Part shown: positions 11,736-21,724 of the stretch, piece by piece | How the letters are laid out: the number at the start of each line of letters is the position of its first letter | Numbering within the stretch: position 1 is the first letter of the stretch | Assembly (NCBI GenBank): GCA_014529385.2 | Contig: CM043969.1 | Span: 26,861,946 to 26,925,945 of the forward strand | DNA length: 64,000 nucleotides | Direction of reading: 5' to 3' | Source: Adiantum capillus-veneris | Taxonomy: Eukaryota; Streptophyta; Polypodiopsida; Polypodiales; Pteridaceae | Position numbers and translations under genes: made by a program | The notes under the pieces: generated by a model | What the model was told of the DNA's origin: nothing | Database searches by the model: none | The model's input: the letters and a program-made list of their open reading frames with translations, nothing else

Positions 11736-12480
11736 AATGTTTCTACTGGCAGCAATTTTTTTGGAAATTTTGGTGACAAGGGTAAAAAGAAGATGCGTTG
11801 CCATTATTGTAAATCTAATGATCACTTGATCAAGCAGTGTCCTAAGTTGAAGGCCAAAGAGGCTAAGAAGAAAGAGGGTGGTTCCACTGAAAATGTTGGT
11901 TCCACTACAAATGCAGCCATTGTTGAGTCTTCTGGGAAAGGAGATTGTGGTGCTGATGTTGATGCAGAGTGGGCTTTTAGCGCAGAGTGCACTTACAATC
12001 CTGTTGTCCTTGATGCATGCTTGTCAGTTACTGCAGATTCACATGTGTGGTATTTTGACATGGGTGCTACAAAGCACATTACCTTACATCGTGAATTGTT
12101 CACCTCTCTTGAGTCTGTCCCTCATGGGAATCCAGTCACTTGTGCCAACAATGCCTCTTATCCAGTTCGGGGGGTTGGGAATATTGTGCTTACTGCTGCA
12201 AATGGCAAATCTTTGACACTTGTTGATGTGCTTTATGTACCTGGATCAAGAAGAATGTTTTGTTTGTATCCGCACTTGTTAGACTTGGACTTGTAGTCAA
12301 ATTTGTGGATGACAGATGTACAGTTCATGATCTCAATTCTGGTGATGAAATTCTTGCATCTGGCCTTTTGTGTCGTGGCTGTATAAGCTCACTTTGTATG
12401 AAAAGTCTGGAAAAAATTTTACAAATATAGTTGCAGATTCAAGGGCTATTTTAGATATAAAACTTTGGATGCACGTTTTG
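11736..12480 (+). pseudogene. Copia-1 nucleocapsid zinc knuckle and protease
   Basis: The CCHC knuckle CHYCKSNDHLIKQC (near 11797) is followed by a Gly/Ala-rich linker. The protease active site WYFDMGATKHIT (near 12048) has Met where copia has Ser (D-S-G), so it is inactivated. The frame breaks near 12290 and the rest of the protease and the GAG-pre-integrase stretch are scrambled over 12300-12490. In the family this unit binds RNA and matures the polyprotein. Confidence 0.75.
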
Positions 12481-13690
12481 GGCATCTGAATTTTGTCAGT
12501 TTGTTGCGTTTGCAGAAGTCTGATATGGTTGCTTCTTTGCCACCTCTTGAAGCACCTATCAAACATGTTTGTGAAGGCTGTTTTATTAGGTAAAATGCAG
12601 CGTTTTAAGTTTCCAAAGGATGGCTCAGTTAGGGCCACATGTAGGTTGCAGCTTGTGCATAGTGATGTTTGTGGGCCCATGCAAACTCCGTCCTTGGGCA
12701 ATTACCTGTACTTCGTGACTTTCATTGATGATTACTTCAGGCATGCATGGGTATTTTCCCTTAGAGTGAAGTCCAAAGTTTTTATGTGCTTCAAACAATT
12801 TCTAGCTATGGTTGAAACTGTCTTGAAATGTACTATGGACACCCTCCGTTCCAATCGAGGAGGAGAGTATATGTCTCATGAATTTAATGCATTTTTGGAT
12901 AGTCGTGGGATAAAACACCCATGTACAGTGCCTTCTACACCTCAGAAAAATGGTGTTGCTGAGAGGAAAAACAAGTCACTTACGAAAATGGCATGATGTA
13001 TGGTCAAAAGTCAAGCTTTGCCGCATTCTTTTTGACTTGTGGCCATCATGTGTGCCACTTATGTACTAAACAGGTGTCTTGCAAAATCTTTGCGGTCTAT
13101 TACTCTATATGAAGCATGGCATGATAGAAAGCCTTCTATTGATCACATGCGTGTTTTTGGTTGTTTGGCATATGCTTTAGTGCCACAAACACAACGCAAA
13201 AAATTGGATGATAAGGCTTTCAAATGTATTTTTGTTGGTTATAGTGCTAAAAGCAAAGGTTATAGGTTGTATCATCCGCAAACAATGTCTATTCTGGTTT
13301 CACGGGATGTAGTGTTTGTGGAAGATTCTGTTCAGCCCTTGTTGTCATGTACTAGAGACAGTAATGTAAGCTCACAGGACATTTATGACACTTTGTTGCC
13401 TCTTTTCAGTGTTGGAAATATGAATGTAAATTCCAATGGGGAAAATGTACGGCCTATGGGGGTTTTTGAAAATGTTACAGATCGGCCTATTACTGCTGCA
13501 GATGTACATGATGTACTTGATGAGGAAAGGGCTGAAAATGAGCAGGCTAGAGATATGCCAAAATGGCTGGTGCACACTTTGCGTGACAGTAAATTGGATG
13601 CACCTTTGTCTAATCGTACTCATTCAGGCTCTCACCATGCATCTTATGCATCAGATTGTTATGCTTTGGCTGTGTCTAGCTTACATGATG
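12481..13690 (+). pseudogene. Copia-1 integrase
   Basis: Core motifs are LVHSDVCGPM (near 12652, first Asp), RSNRGGEY (near 12848) and PQKNGVAERKN (near 12943, Glu). The second catalytic Asp of the usual RSDRGGEY is Asn here, so the enzyme is dead. A TGA at 12994 and a second stop near 13036 interrupt it, and then the C-terminal part is open from 13039 (GCLAYALVP, KCIFVGYS, KGYRLYHP, SRDVVFVED). The Asp-to-Asn change is a G-to-A at a CG site (TCCGATC to TCCAATC), matching methylation decay. Confidence 0.82.
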
Positions 13691-14570
13691 TTGAGAAACC
13701 TCTATCTTTTGATGAAGCACAGAATCCAGAAAATTGGATGGCTGCCATGCAATCAAAATATGCTACACTTATAGAAAATGACACATGGACTTTATGTGAT
13801 TTTCCTCTTGGCAATAAGGGCCATTGGTACAAAGTGGGTTTACAAGTTGAAACGCAAGCCGGATGGTGAGATTGATCGCCATAAGGCTCGAATTATTGCA
13901 ATGGGTTATGCATAGCAAAAAGGCATAGATTATGAAGAGACTTTTTCTCCCACTTGTCATATGACTACTGAAGTGGGTTTACAAGTTGAAACGCAAGCCG
14001 GATGGTGAGATCGATCGCCATAAGGCTCGACTTATTGCAAAGGGTTATGCATAGCAAAAAGGCATAGATTATGAAGAGACTTTTACTCCCACTTGTCGTA
14101 TGACTACTGTGCGTTTTCTATGTGCATTGGTAGCTCATTTTGGTTGGGATGTACATCAATCAGACATTGTTACTGCTTTCTTGAATGGTGACATATTTGA
14201 GGAAGTTTATGTAACGCAGTCTCGTGGTTTTGTCAAGAAAGGACAAGAGGACAAAGTGTGCAAATGTAACAAGGCTTTGTATGGGTTGAAGCAATCTCCT
14301 CGTGGTTGGTATGAGAAAGTTGACACTCAATTGGTCAAACAAGGCTTTCATAACAGTCCAACAAAAAGCACATTGTATGTAAAGCGTGAGGGTGATGTAC
14401 TTCTCATTGTGGTTCTTTATATCAATGATTTGTTGATCACTAGACCAAATGAGAGACATATTGCTGAATTTAAATCTGATTTGAATGCTACTTTCAAGAT
14501 AAAGTTGTTGCATCATTACTTGGGCATACAGTTTAAGCAATGTGATGGTGGTATTGCCTTGTGTTGAAAA
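13691..14570 (+). pseudogene. Copia-1 reverse transcriptase
   Basis: RT start is seen in NWMAAMQSKYATLIENDTWTL (split by a short internal duplication downstream), then DYEETF, DIVTAFLNGDI, KALYGLKQSPRGWY and LYINDLLIT. The catalytic YVDD box reads YIND, so one Asp is lost. A 139-base segment (13832-13970) is duplicated in tandem (13971-14109), which shifts the frame and repeats the start of the RT domain. Stops in both copies stand for Gln in GYA*QKGIDYEE. Confidence 0.85.
13832..14109 (+). repeat. 139-base tandem duplication inside Copia-1 RT
   Basis: AAGTGGGTTTACAAGTTGAA starts at 13832 and at 13971, and the copies are over 90% identical. 139 is not a multiple of three, so the duplication breaks the frame. 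Both copies carry the same TAG stop, so that stop predates the duplication. Confidence 0.9.
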
Positions 14571-15363
14571 AGTTACATAGAGACATTGCTATGTAAGCTT
14601 GGACTTGAGGATTGCAAACCTATTGCCACTCCCATTGAAATAGGTTTGAAATTGAGTCTTCATGATGTTGGTGATCCTGTTGATGTCACTCTTTATCAAA
14701 CTGTTGTTGGCTACATCATTTATGTATGCAACACGAGGCCGGATATTCATTTTGCAATCTCACACGTCAGTAGATTTATGCATAGCCCAGGGTCTAAGCA
14801 TTGGCAGGCTATCAAGAGGATTTTCCGCTACCTTAGTGGCACTTTACATCTTGACTTGTTTTATCCCAAGGGGGGATCATTGCCGCCAGACTTACATGCT
14901 TTTCGGACTTAGATTGGGTTGGTTGTTTTGGCACGTGAGTGTCCACAAGTGGTTTTTGTTTCATGCTTGGCAGTTCATGTATATCATGGTTGAGCAAGAA
15001 GCAACCTATTGTGGCCACTTCTAGTTGTGAGGCTGAGTACAGGGCAGTCTTCACAGTTACGGTTGAGTGTGTATGGCTCAGACGCCTTATGGCTGATTTG
15101 GGTGCTGGACAGAACACTACCAACACTATCTACACTGACAGTCAGAGCGCATTGGTAGTTGCGAGGAACCCAGTTTTTCATGCTCGCACAAAGCACATTG
15201 AGGTGCATTACCACTATGTCAGGAAGAGGCTCTCATTAGGAGAGATCAGCTTGGCTTATGTGCCAACATAGAACAACCTTGTAGATCTTTTCACAAAGGC
15301 ATTGTCTCCTGAGAAGCTCGAAGCTTTCTGCAAAGCTTTGGGCTTACTCCCCTTTGTGGACTG
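14571..15363 (+). pseudogene. Copia-1 RNase H and C-terminus
   Basis: RT connection (YQTVVGYIIYVCNTRPDI, SHVSRFMHSP) then RNase H. STSGFCFMLGSSCISWLSKK, SCEAEYRA, YTDSQSALVVARNP and ARTKHIEVHYHYVR are the standard copia motifs, and DLFTKALSPEKLEAFC closes the polyprotein just before the polypurine tract. One frameshift near 14910 and a TAG near 15269. The wording of the RNase H end points to the Tork side of plant copia elements; that placement is an inference. Confidence 0.85.
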
Positions 15364-15428
15364 ATCATGTCCTCAGGGCATGGCACCTCCCTTTACTCAT
15401 GTGCCAGCTCTCGTTCACCGCATCACTC

Positions 15429-15440
15429 CAAGGGGAGATT
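15429..15440 (+). other. Copia-1 polypurine tract
   Basis: CAAGGGGAGATT abuts the TGTTACC start of the 3' LTR. Confidence 0.8.
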
Positions 15441-15666
15441 TGTTACCATATACATGTGGTAGTGATGTGTGTGAACACACTAGGACCGCCGTGGCATTTT
15501 TTTCCTCTTTAGGAGGTTTTTCCCCTGTGCATTGTAAATACGCCCATCACTTTAGGGCTATCAATCTTTACATTGCACACTAAGTAATACACTCTCTATT
15601 GTGTGCCTTGAGCTTCCTTCGTCTTCTCCAAGCTGTGTGCGTTTCTTTGCAACCGTAATTCCAACA
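15441..15666 (+). repeat. Copia-1 3' LTR
   Basis: 226 bp, TG..CA ends (TGTTACC..TTCCAACA). It is the uninterrupted reference for the split 5' LTR. Confidence 0.92.
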
Positions 15667-16945
15667 AGGCCAGTACCTCCGCTTGACGGGAAAATTGTCT
15701 AGCCGCTACACTCCGCAGCAACTTGCGACATACGATCCTTATCCGCAATCCACACCATGGGAAAGTCACGAAGGGACTCCTTACATCCAGAGCCTTGCAG
15801 TGATGGAACCTCATTCTACGGTCTCTTCTTATCGTACTATTCTCCTTTCATTGCAAGGTCCCACTCCCATGGCATCGCAGGGTCCCACTTCCATGGCATC
15901 ACAGGGTCCCAAACCACTCCATGGGCTACTCTTGCTTCACCACAACACCATCGACGCACTTCTTCTAGCGACACGCGGTGACACTCGTCTCAAAGCAGGG
16001 AGCATCGAGAGAGATGAAGCAGCGGGGGAATTGAGTCTCCTATTTCAGAGCATACCGTCCCTGACGCAGAGGACGAGGATACTGACACACCCATGCCAGA
16101 CACGCATGGACGCTACTACAAGGTAAAATACAGCGAGGAGGTGGACTTCAGTACATCACATGACAGGCATTTCGATGGCATCTTCAGATTCTTATACATT
16201 CAACGTGTAAGAATTGTTTTGTAAAGTTTAGAGACCAACTGTCCGATCATGCATGCTACATTGAGGACGTGTTGCATGCTAGGTTTCCAAATGCCCTCGA
16301 TCAACGTTTTTCACAACAGTGGTTGGAGGGCTACATAAAAACTTTCTTTAAAAACAAGCAGTCCAATTACGACGCGTAGTGGCCAACCAAGTTAGAGATC
16401 TAAACAAGAGCTAGCACGGTTGCAACATGGCAGATGCAGAGTGGGTGTGGGCAATGTAAGAAAAGAGCGATCAAGCTGTAACACGCTCATCCTATAGACA
16501 ACAACGTGAAGTTTGTGCCAAACAAACTCCCACGCACTATGGATCGGGAGGCAAATCAGTATGGAAGGACAAATATGTAAGGTTGATTAAATTACAACGT
16601 AAACTGGTGATTATAAAGATTTTCGTTGATAGTTGATGATTTGTTATTGTCATTGCTAACTTATAAAAATATCACTCTTAGCCGACCAACCAGAGAGATG
16701 GTCAAATGTCGAGAGCGGCATACAGAATTTGATACTTGACAATGGTTGTTCGAGAACAACCACATCTCTCACGAGCAATTAGATGCAATGGTTGGATCAC
16801 TACAAGCAGTAAGTTTAAACAAATAATTTTGTATCAATTGTTTTAAGCTGTTGATATTTGTTTAATTTGGTTTGGGTTTATGTAGAGTCAAGGTGATTAA
16901 ACGTACGTGCATGTGGATGAGGAGGAGGAGGAGGAATAGATAGAA
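15667..16945 (+). pseudogene. 3' part of the En/Spm-like transposon gene
   Basis: An open frame (QYLRLTGKLSSRYTPQQL) continues from the copia junction to about 16125 and holds a short repeat (QGPTPMAS, QGPTSMAS). A Tyr/Asp-rich part follows (GRYYKVKYSEEVDF). A second stretch (16225-16578) has WLEGYIKTFFKNKQ and a Cys/Lys-rich patch (GCGQCKKRAIKLHAHP) and ends at a GTAAGG donor. The next exon (16681-16809) reads PTREMVKCRERHTEFDT, then GTAAGT. A last exon near 16887 ends in YVHVDEEEEEE. The P-T-x-E...H arrangement resembles the plant Ptta/En/Spm transposon protein domain (Transposase_24). Family assignment is tentative, and stops and frame changes show it is dead. Confidence 0.45.
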
Positions 16946-17142
16946 AAATATTTGTCCAAACTTTCATAAAGTCCCAATGTGGCACAATGTATATACAATA
17001 ATTTTTATTTTATTTGTGATTTTTTTAAATAGTTAATCTTCTGCACATTAAATTGTCAAGGTAAAGTAAATTCAATTTCATTTTTTTATTTTTTCTGTAT
17101 ACTCTTTCAAAAAACAATTGATGTTCCATTGTTTTATGCAGG

Positions 17143-17200
17143 TCAAAAATAAAGGTGCTCATTTGGGCCACCCAAAACAAATGAGCACCTTTATTTTTGA
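17143..17200. repeat. Perfect 22-base inverted repeat (hairpin)
   Basis: Left arm 17143-17164 and right arm 17179-17200 are exact reverse complements (AAATAAAGGTGCTCATTT core) with a 14-base spacer. Nothing coding overlaps. It looks like the end of a foldback or MITE. Confidence 0.9.
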
Positions 17201-17404
17201 ATAGACGCTTAGCGGTAATAAATGCGATAATAGCAACAAAAAGCAGCACGCTAATAGTTACGAGAGTATACCCGCAGCTATTTCCGCCATCCTTGCTTGT
17301 AAACCACTACTGTGTTTTTAGCTGCGGTTATTGCCGCGTACGCAATATTTTCTCTTTCTATTTTTCTTTGTTTTTCCACGGCAATGTTAGCGGTTATAGA
17401 TTAC
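17201..17404. repeat. Probable MITE body with internal inverted repeats
   Basis: No coding sign. CCGCAGCTA (17272-17280) and TAGCTGCGG (17319-17327) pair perfectly, and AGCGGTAATA near 17211 partly mirrors the GGTTATTGCCGC and AGCGGTTATAG stretches near 17325 and 17390. Size and palindromic make-up suit a small non-autonomous DNA element. Its ends were not fixed. Confidence 0.4.
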
Positions 17405-18162
17405 TCCTCTTATAGTGTTTTAAGAAACTTGAGAGGCAAGCGGGTTGAGAATTTTGGTAACTTGAGTCTTGTGGATATGTACACACATTGTAGGCAATTA
17501 TATGAGCAACCAAATGCTAAAAAAAATACCATTTTATTGTTCACTCCCACGTATGCCCTCTTTTTTTACTATTAAGGATGTATGCGGTGGGCTTGAAAAG
17601 TTGGCCACTCGCAAAACGGGAGATCTTCAAGGTATCAAGTTGGAGATGATTAAATGGACGGGAGATTTTACCCATGAGTGGATGTGTGATATGTTCAACC
17701 TTGCACTTCAACATGGTATGCCTTATGATTGGAGTACTAATTGGGTTAAGCCTTTGCATAAAGGAGGAAATGTAAAGAATGTAAACAACTACCGGACTAT
17801 AATGATTGGGTCTCTTCTGGAAAAAAAATTGGGTTCATAATGGAGATGAAATTGAGTCACTGGGCTAAAGAAAATGACAAGCGTGCAAAAGGACAAGCGA
17901 GTTTTCGTCGATGCCATAGCACAATTGTTCATCTTGTCACTCTTCGTGTTCTCATGGAGGAAAATCGGTTGAAAGGCAAGCGATTATATTATTGTTTTGT
18001 AGACTTTAAGAGAGCCTTTGATATGATTCCACATAACAATTTGTGGAGAAGGATGGAACAACTCTAAGTGCCAAGTGAGTTTATGCTTGTGGTTTCTCGA
18101 ATCTATGAGAAGGTAATATGTCAATTGCGCATGGAAAGAGGAATTTCAAAAAATTTTGTAAG
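17405..18162 (+). pseudogene. LINE-A reverse transcriptase, first half
   Basis: Non-LTR RT, 5' truncated. Frames shift but carry the conserved path DVCGGLEKLATRKTGDL, NWVKPLHKGGNVKNVNNYRT and LLEKKLGS, then the palm start YYCFVDFKRAFDMIPHNNLW (17988-18047, with the first catalytic Asp in FVDFKRAFD), SRIYEKVICQLRM, and stops dead at SKNFV at the hAT insertion. The second half resumes at 26384. The family is the plant/moss-like LINE with FVDF and YADD boxes. No endonuclease domain is present upstream. Confidence 0.85.
18155..18162. other. Target-site duplication of the hAT element, left copy (TTTGTAAG)
   Basis: The identical octamer is at 26376-26383. Eight bases is the hAT rule. Removing one copy and the element makes the LINE-A RT frame read on smoothly from ISKNFVS into KVKQEYPLSPTLF. 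Confidence 0.93.
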
Positions 18163-18185
18163 CAGGGATTTCAAAATGACGTGAT
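18163..18185 (+). repeat. hAT left terminal inverted repeat
   Basis: CAGGGATTTCAAAATGACG...; the CAGGG start is typical of hAT ends. It pairs with 26353-26375 with several mismatches. Confidence 0.8.
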
Positions 18186-18284
18186 CACACTATAATTTCA
18201 GGTTAAAAACAATAGAAATGCAAAATAACAAATATTATGTTAATTGACATTCATCTTTTTTGACCTGCAAGGAGACTTGGAGAC

Positions 18285-18365
18285 CGGCTCGAGGCCCGTC
18301 GGGCTAAGTAATTGGCCCGCCGGGTAAAGCAACTTCCCCGCCGGGCCCGCCATGGCTATATAAAG
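18285..18365 (+). promoter_or_regulatory. hAT left subterminal GCCCGCCGGG block and TATA box
   Basis: Three to four near-palindromes of the type GCCCGTCGGGC / GCCCGCCGGG occupy 18293-18351, immediately followed by GGCTATATAAAG (TATA at 18357). The same motif and a TATA box lie in mirror position at the right end (26126-26250). Subterminal palindromes are transposase-binding sites in other hAT elements; the promoter reading is inference from the TATA box. Confidence 0.6.
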
Positions 18366-18539
18366 ACGACGCCGGTGCTTGTCTTTTTCACAAGAGAGGT
18401 ACATTGAAAAGTCTTCTTCACCAAACTTTCTGGCAGCTTTCCACATTCTCAAAGTAGTGTAGCAGTAATTTTTTAATCCCTTCCTTATTTTATTGATGTT
18501 TTTTTGAGTTTTTTGCGTTAAAACTTAAAGGTATAAAAT

Positions 18540-19730
18540 TTCTTTTATCAAATCATCGTACGTGGATGCACTGGCATATGGTTGCAATTGTGGCTAGGTG
18601 TGTCATTGCAAAAGCGTACGATGATTATATTTTATATTGCTCCCAGTCATTCATGCTTCGGCACATGGTTGCAATTGCAACTAGGTGTGTTGCTGCTAGA
18701 ATGACAGGAGCATCTGTTTGAAAGAAGTCACCGTGCGTGGATGCACTGGCACATGGTTGCAATTGCGGCTAGGTGTGTCATTGCAAAAGCGTAGGGTGAC
18801 TATGTTTTATGTTGCTCGCAGTTATTCATGCTTCGGCACATGGTTGCAAATGCGACTAGGTGTGTTGCTGGTAGAATGACAGGAGCATCTGTTTGAAAGA
18901 AGTCACCGTGCGTGGATGCACTGGCACATGGTTGCAATTGCGGCTAGGTGTGTCATTGCAAAAACGCAAGATGACTATGTTTTATGTTACTTCCTGTCAT
19001 TCATGCTTCGGCACATGGTTGCAATTGCAACTAGGTGTATTGCTGCTAGAATGACGGTAGCATCTAATGCATGAATGTGTGCTCAAATAATTTCATAATG
19101 TTTCATATGCTTGAATCTTGAAAGAAGACATCGTGCGTGGATGCACTGGCACATGGTTGCAATTGCGATTAGGTGTGTCATTGCAAAAGCGTAGGATGAC
19201 TATGTTTTATGTTGCTCCCAGTCATTCATGCTTCGGCACATGGTTGCAATTGCGACTAGGTGTGTTGCTGCTAGATTGACGATAGCATCTGTTTGAAAGA
19301 AGTCATCGTGCGTGGATGCACTGGCACATGGTTGCAATTGCGGCTAGGTGTGTCATTGCAAAAGCATAGGGTGACTATGTTTTATGTTGCTCCCAGTCAT
19401 TCATGCTTCGGCACATGGTTGCAATTGCGACTAGGTGTGTTGCTGCTAGAATGACAGGAGCATCTGTTTGAAAGAAGTCACCGTGCGTGGATGCACTGGC
19501 ACATGGTTGCAAATGCGGCTAGGTGTGTCATTGCAAAAGCGTAGGGTGACTATGTTTGATGTTGCTCCCAGTCATTCATGCTTCGGCACATGGTTGCAAT
19601 TGCGACTAGGTGTGTTGCTGCTAGAATGATAGGAGCATCTGTTTATAAGTTGTTGTACGGTGAGGCATTGGCACATGGTTGCAATTGCGATTAGGTGTGT
19701 CATTGCAAAAGTGTACAAGATCTATGGTCT
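18540..19730 (+). repeat. Tandem array of ~175 bp units made of two hairpin-forming halves
   Basis: CGTGGATGCACTGGCA or a variant starts at 18561, 18736, 18911, 19136, 19311, 19486 and about 19661: period 175, with one 225-base unit. Each unit holds two related halves with the core GGCACATGGTTGCAATTG followed by CTAGGTGTGT. The first half is bounded by arms such as ATCATCGTACG/CGTACGATGAT (perfect 12 bp in copy 1), the second by GTCATTC/GAATGAC. No reading frame spans it. It lies between the TATA box and the kinase-like gene. Confidence 0.92.
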
Positions 19731-19836
19731 ATACTGCACTTTTTCTTTCAGTTAGAATTTAGAAAAGATCCAAATGGAGTGGCACATAGTTATATTTTCA
19801 CAATGTGTTGTTTGCAATAATACCATTGCAGGCAAA

Positions 19837-21261
19837 ATGGATCCTTCTGCTACTTCAATGATAGAGTTAAAAAAGAAAATTAGACAATTGTTGATTACAA
19901 TAGTCAGTGCACTAGATCCCGACAATATAGCGCAGATTGTTGCAGATGAGTCTAGATTGCAATCATTATATAGTGAGATTGCCCGCAAAATTTTGTTGTT
20001 ATATCCAGACAAAACAACCGAATCAATAATCTCATTACTGAGCAGTTGGGTGGGCAATTTGCCCAAGGTGGCCTCTGATTTGAAAGAGGAATGCCCTCAA
20101 GAAGTAGACAAGGGTAAGCTAGAGCATTGGAACGCGATATGGAGAGCTGAAAAGGAGAGGTCAAGGCGAGCATCCCACATAGACACACAGTTTGGCCTAA
20201 GCAAGAAAATGCGAATGGCTATCAACAGAGTTATGGCGAGCAGCCAAGTTGGAGAACCGTTTATTGAGGAGGCTGCCATTGAGGGAACATCGGGTTCTAC
20301 TGCTTCTGCCAGTCACCTAGAGAGCAGTATATACAATTCTGAATGTAGTATGACTTTGGGCATTCCAAATAAGTCCATTAAGAAGATCAAGAAACTTGGG
20401 TCAGGGGCTTATGGAACAGGGTGGCAAGTTCAAATCAAAGGGATCAGTTTCCTTCCTGCAACGAATACTTATTGTGCCAAGGAGTTCAAAGGACAGGCCA
20501 AGCATCAGTGGAAAAGCTTTGCATCAGAAAGTGGAGTAGATCTCAACCATAGAGGGATTGTGAGGAGTATTGCCCACTCTGTAACGTTGCCATGGTTTCT
20601 GATATTCCCCTACTTCAATGGGGGAACTTAAGGTGATCTTATCGAGACAGTGCCCCTTCCACATGGCTCTTTCACGACGCTTGTAGCGCATCAAGAGGGG
20701 AAAGGAAAGATCCCTGAAGACTTTAAATGGGAGCAGCCCTCTGAAGACAAGAAAACACGTATCAAGAGCCTGTGCAATCATGCTCCCTCGTTGATCCATG
20801 CCTTGGTGAAGGCATTGCGATTCACACATGACGAGGGAGTGATCCACAATGATCTCCATCCATGGAACATCATGTTGGACTTTACCTAGGATCTCACTCC
20901 CCGTATTGGAATAATTGATTGGGGATTGGCTCTGTGTGTTGGCTTAGAGACACAAAAGACCAACAATACCGATGAAAACTGGCAAAAGCTTCATCCTTGG
21001 CGAGCTCCTGAGTTACTAGATGGCAAGAATTTATGCCCATGGACCAAGGCCACAAATGTGTACGCCATAGGATGGGTGATATGGCAATTTTGTAAGTTTT
21101 GTGGAGAGTTCTCTGACTACTACATCACAGATTGGTTCAAACATAAGGTTTCAGTGGAGGTACAAGCCATATCTAGGATTGTTGTGGAAGGTTGGGTGAG
21201 GAAGAAATCCACAGACAGAAAGACCTTGGCACTTTTGGACGAAGAATTAGAAAGATTTTAA
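19837..21261 (+). pseudogene. Protein-kinase-like gene inside the hAT element
   Basis: ATG at 19837 (MDPSATSMIELKKK), just after a plausible 3' splice site (CCATTGCAG), about 474 codons in one frame with two in-frame stops (TAA 20629, TAG 20887). The N-terminal ~180 residues are helical and unrecognised. The kinase fold shows a Gly loop (GSGAYGTGW, near 20398), a candidate VAIK-type lysine (YCAKEFKG), a catalytic loop GVIHNDLHPWNIMLD (near 20836; HRD is HND but Asp and Asn are kept), a DFG-like IDWGLA (near 20912) and APELL for APE. An active kinase is possible for an unbroken relative. Ser/Thr or Tyr specificity cannot be told. Why a transposon carries it is unknown. Confidence 0.7.
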
Positions 21262-21519
21262 GCCCAGCCAGAACGATGCTTACGCCCTCCCTCTGAAATG
21301 AGTGTAGCCTTTTTTTGATGGATATATGATGTACTTTATGAAGCAGGGTTTTCTGAGACTTGTGACTTATAAAAGCACTTTTAAAAATTGGATGTTATGC
21401 GCTATGGATGATGTATGAGCAATAAAAACACTTTGTTATATCTCAATAGACAACAAATTTTCTATGAGTTTTGTGTTATCTCTTAAGTTTCAAGCAATAA
21501 GCGACGTGGAGTCACTGAT

Positions 21520-21690
21520 TGTCATTCATTGATTTAAAAAATGGTGGTTACTCTTATATCAATTGATTGTCGTAAGATGATGGTTATTCTAATATCAATT
21601 GATTGTCGTAAAATGGTGGTTAAAATTATAGCAATTGATTGTCGTAAAATGGTTGTTACTCTTATAGCAATTGATTATCATTAAGTTTGT
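21520..21690 (+). repeat. ~40 bp tandem repeats upstream of the RING gene
   Basis: Four degenerate copies of ATGGTGGTTACTCTTATATC plus AATTGATTGTCGTAA between the two plus-strand accessory genes. No coding content. Confidence 0.8.
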
Positions 21691-21724
21691 ATGCCGTAAC
21701 TGAAGTATAGTGTTTAATCAGGAT

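Larger units (their letters stand above)
246..15666 (+). mobile_element. Copia-1: degenerate Ty1/copia LTR retrotransposon, interrupted by Gypsy-1
   Basis: The 3' LTR (15441-15666) matches 246-455 in its first ~210 bases, and its last 17 bases match 10575-10591. The 5' LTR is therefore split by the 10.1 kb Gypsy-1 insertion. A primer binding site follows at 10594, then gag, protease, integrase, reverse transcriptase and RNase H in copia order, and a polypurine tract precedes the 3' LTR. LTR ends are TG..CA. Flanking 5-mers are AGACA (241-245) and AGGCC (15667-15671), only 3 of 5 identical, so the target-site duplication is decayed or lost. Several frameshifts, many TAG stops and catalytic substitutions show it is dead. 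Without Gypsy-1 it would be about 5.3 kb, a usual copia length. Confidence 0.9.

Noticed and set aside
18540-19730. Regular repeats resembling a CRISPR array
   Set aside because: Units are 175 bp with diverged copies and no constant-repeat/unique-spacer pattern, there are no cas genes, and the setting is plant-like.
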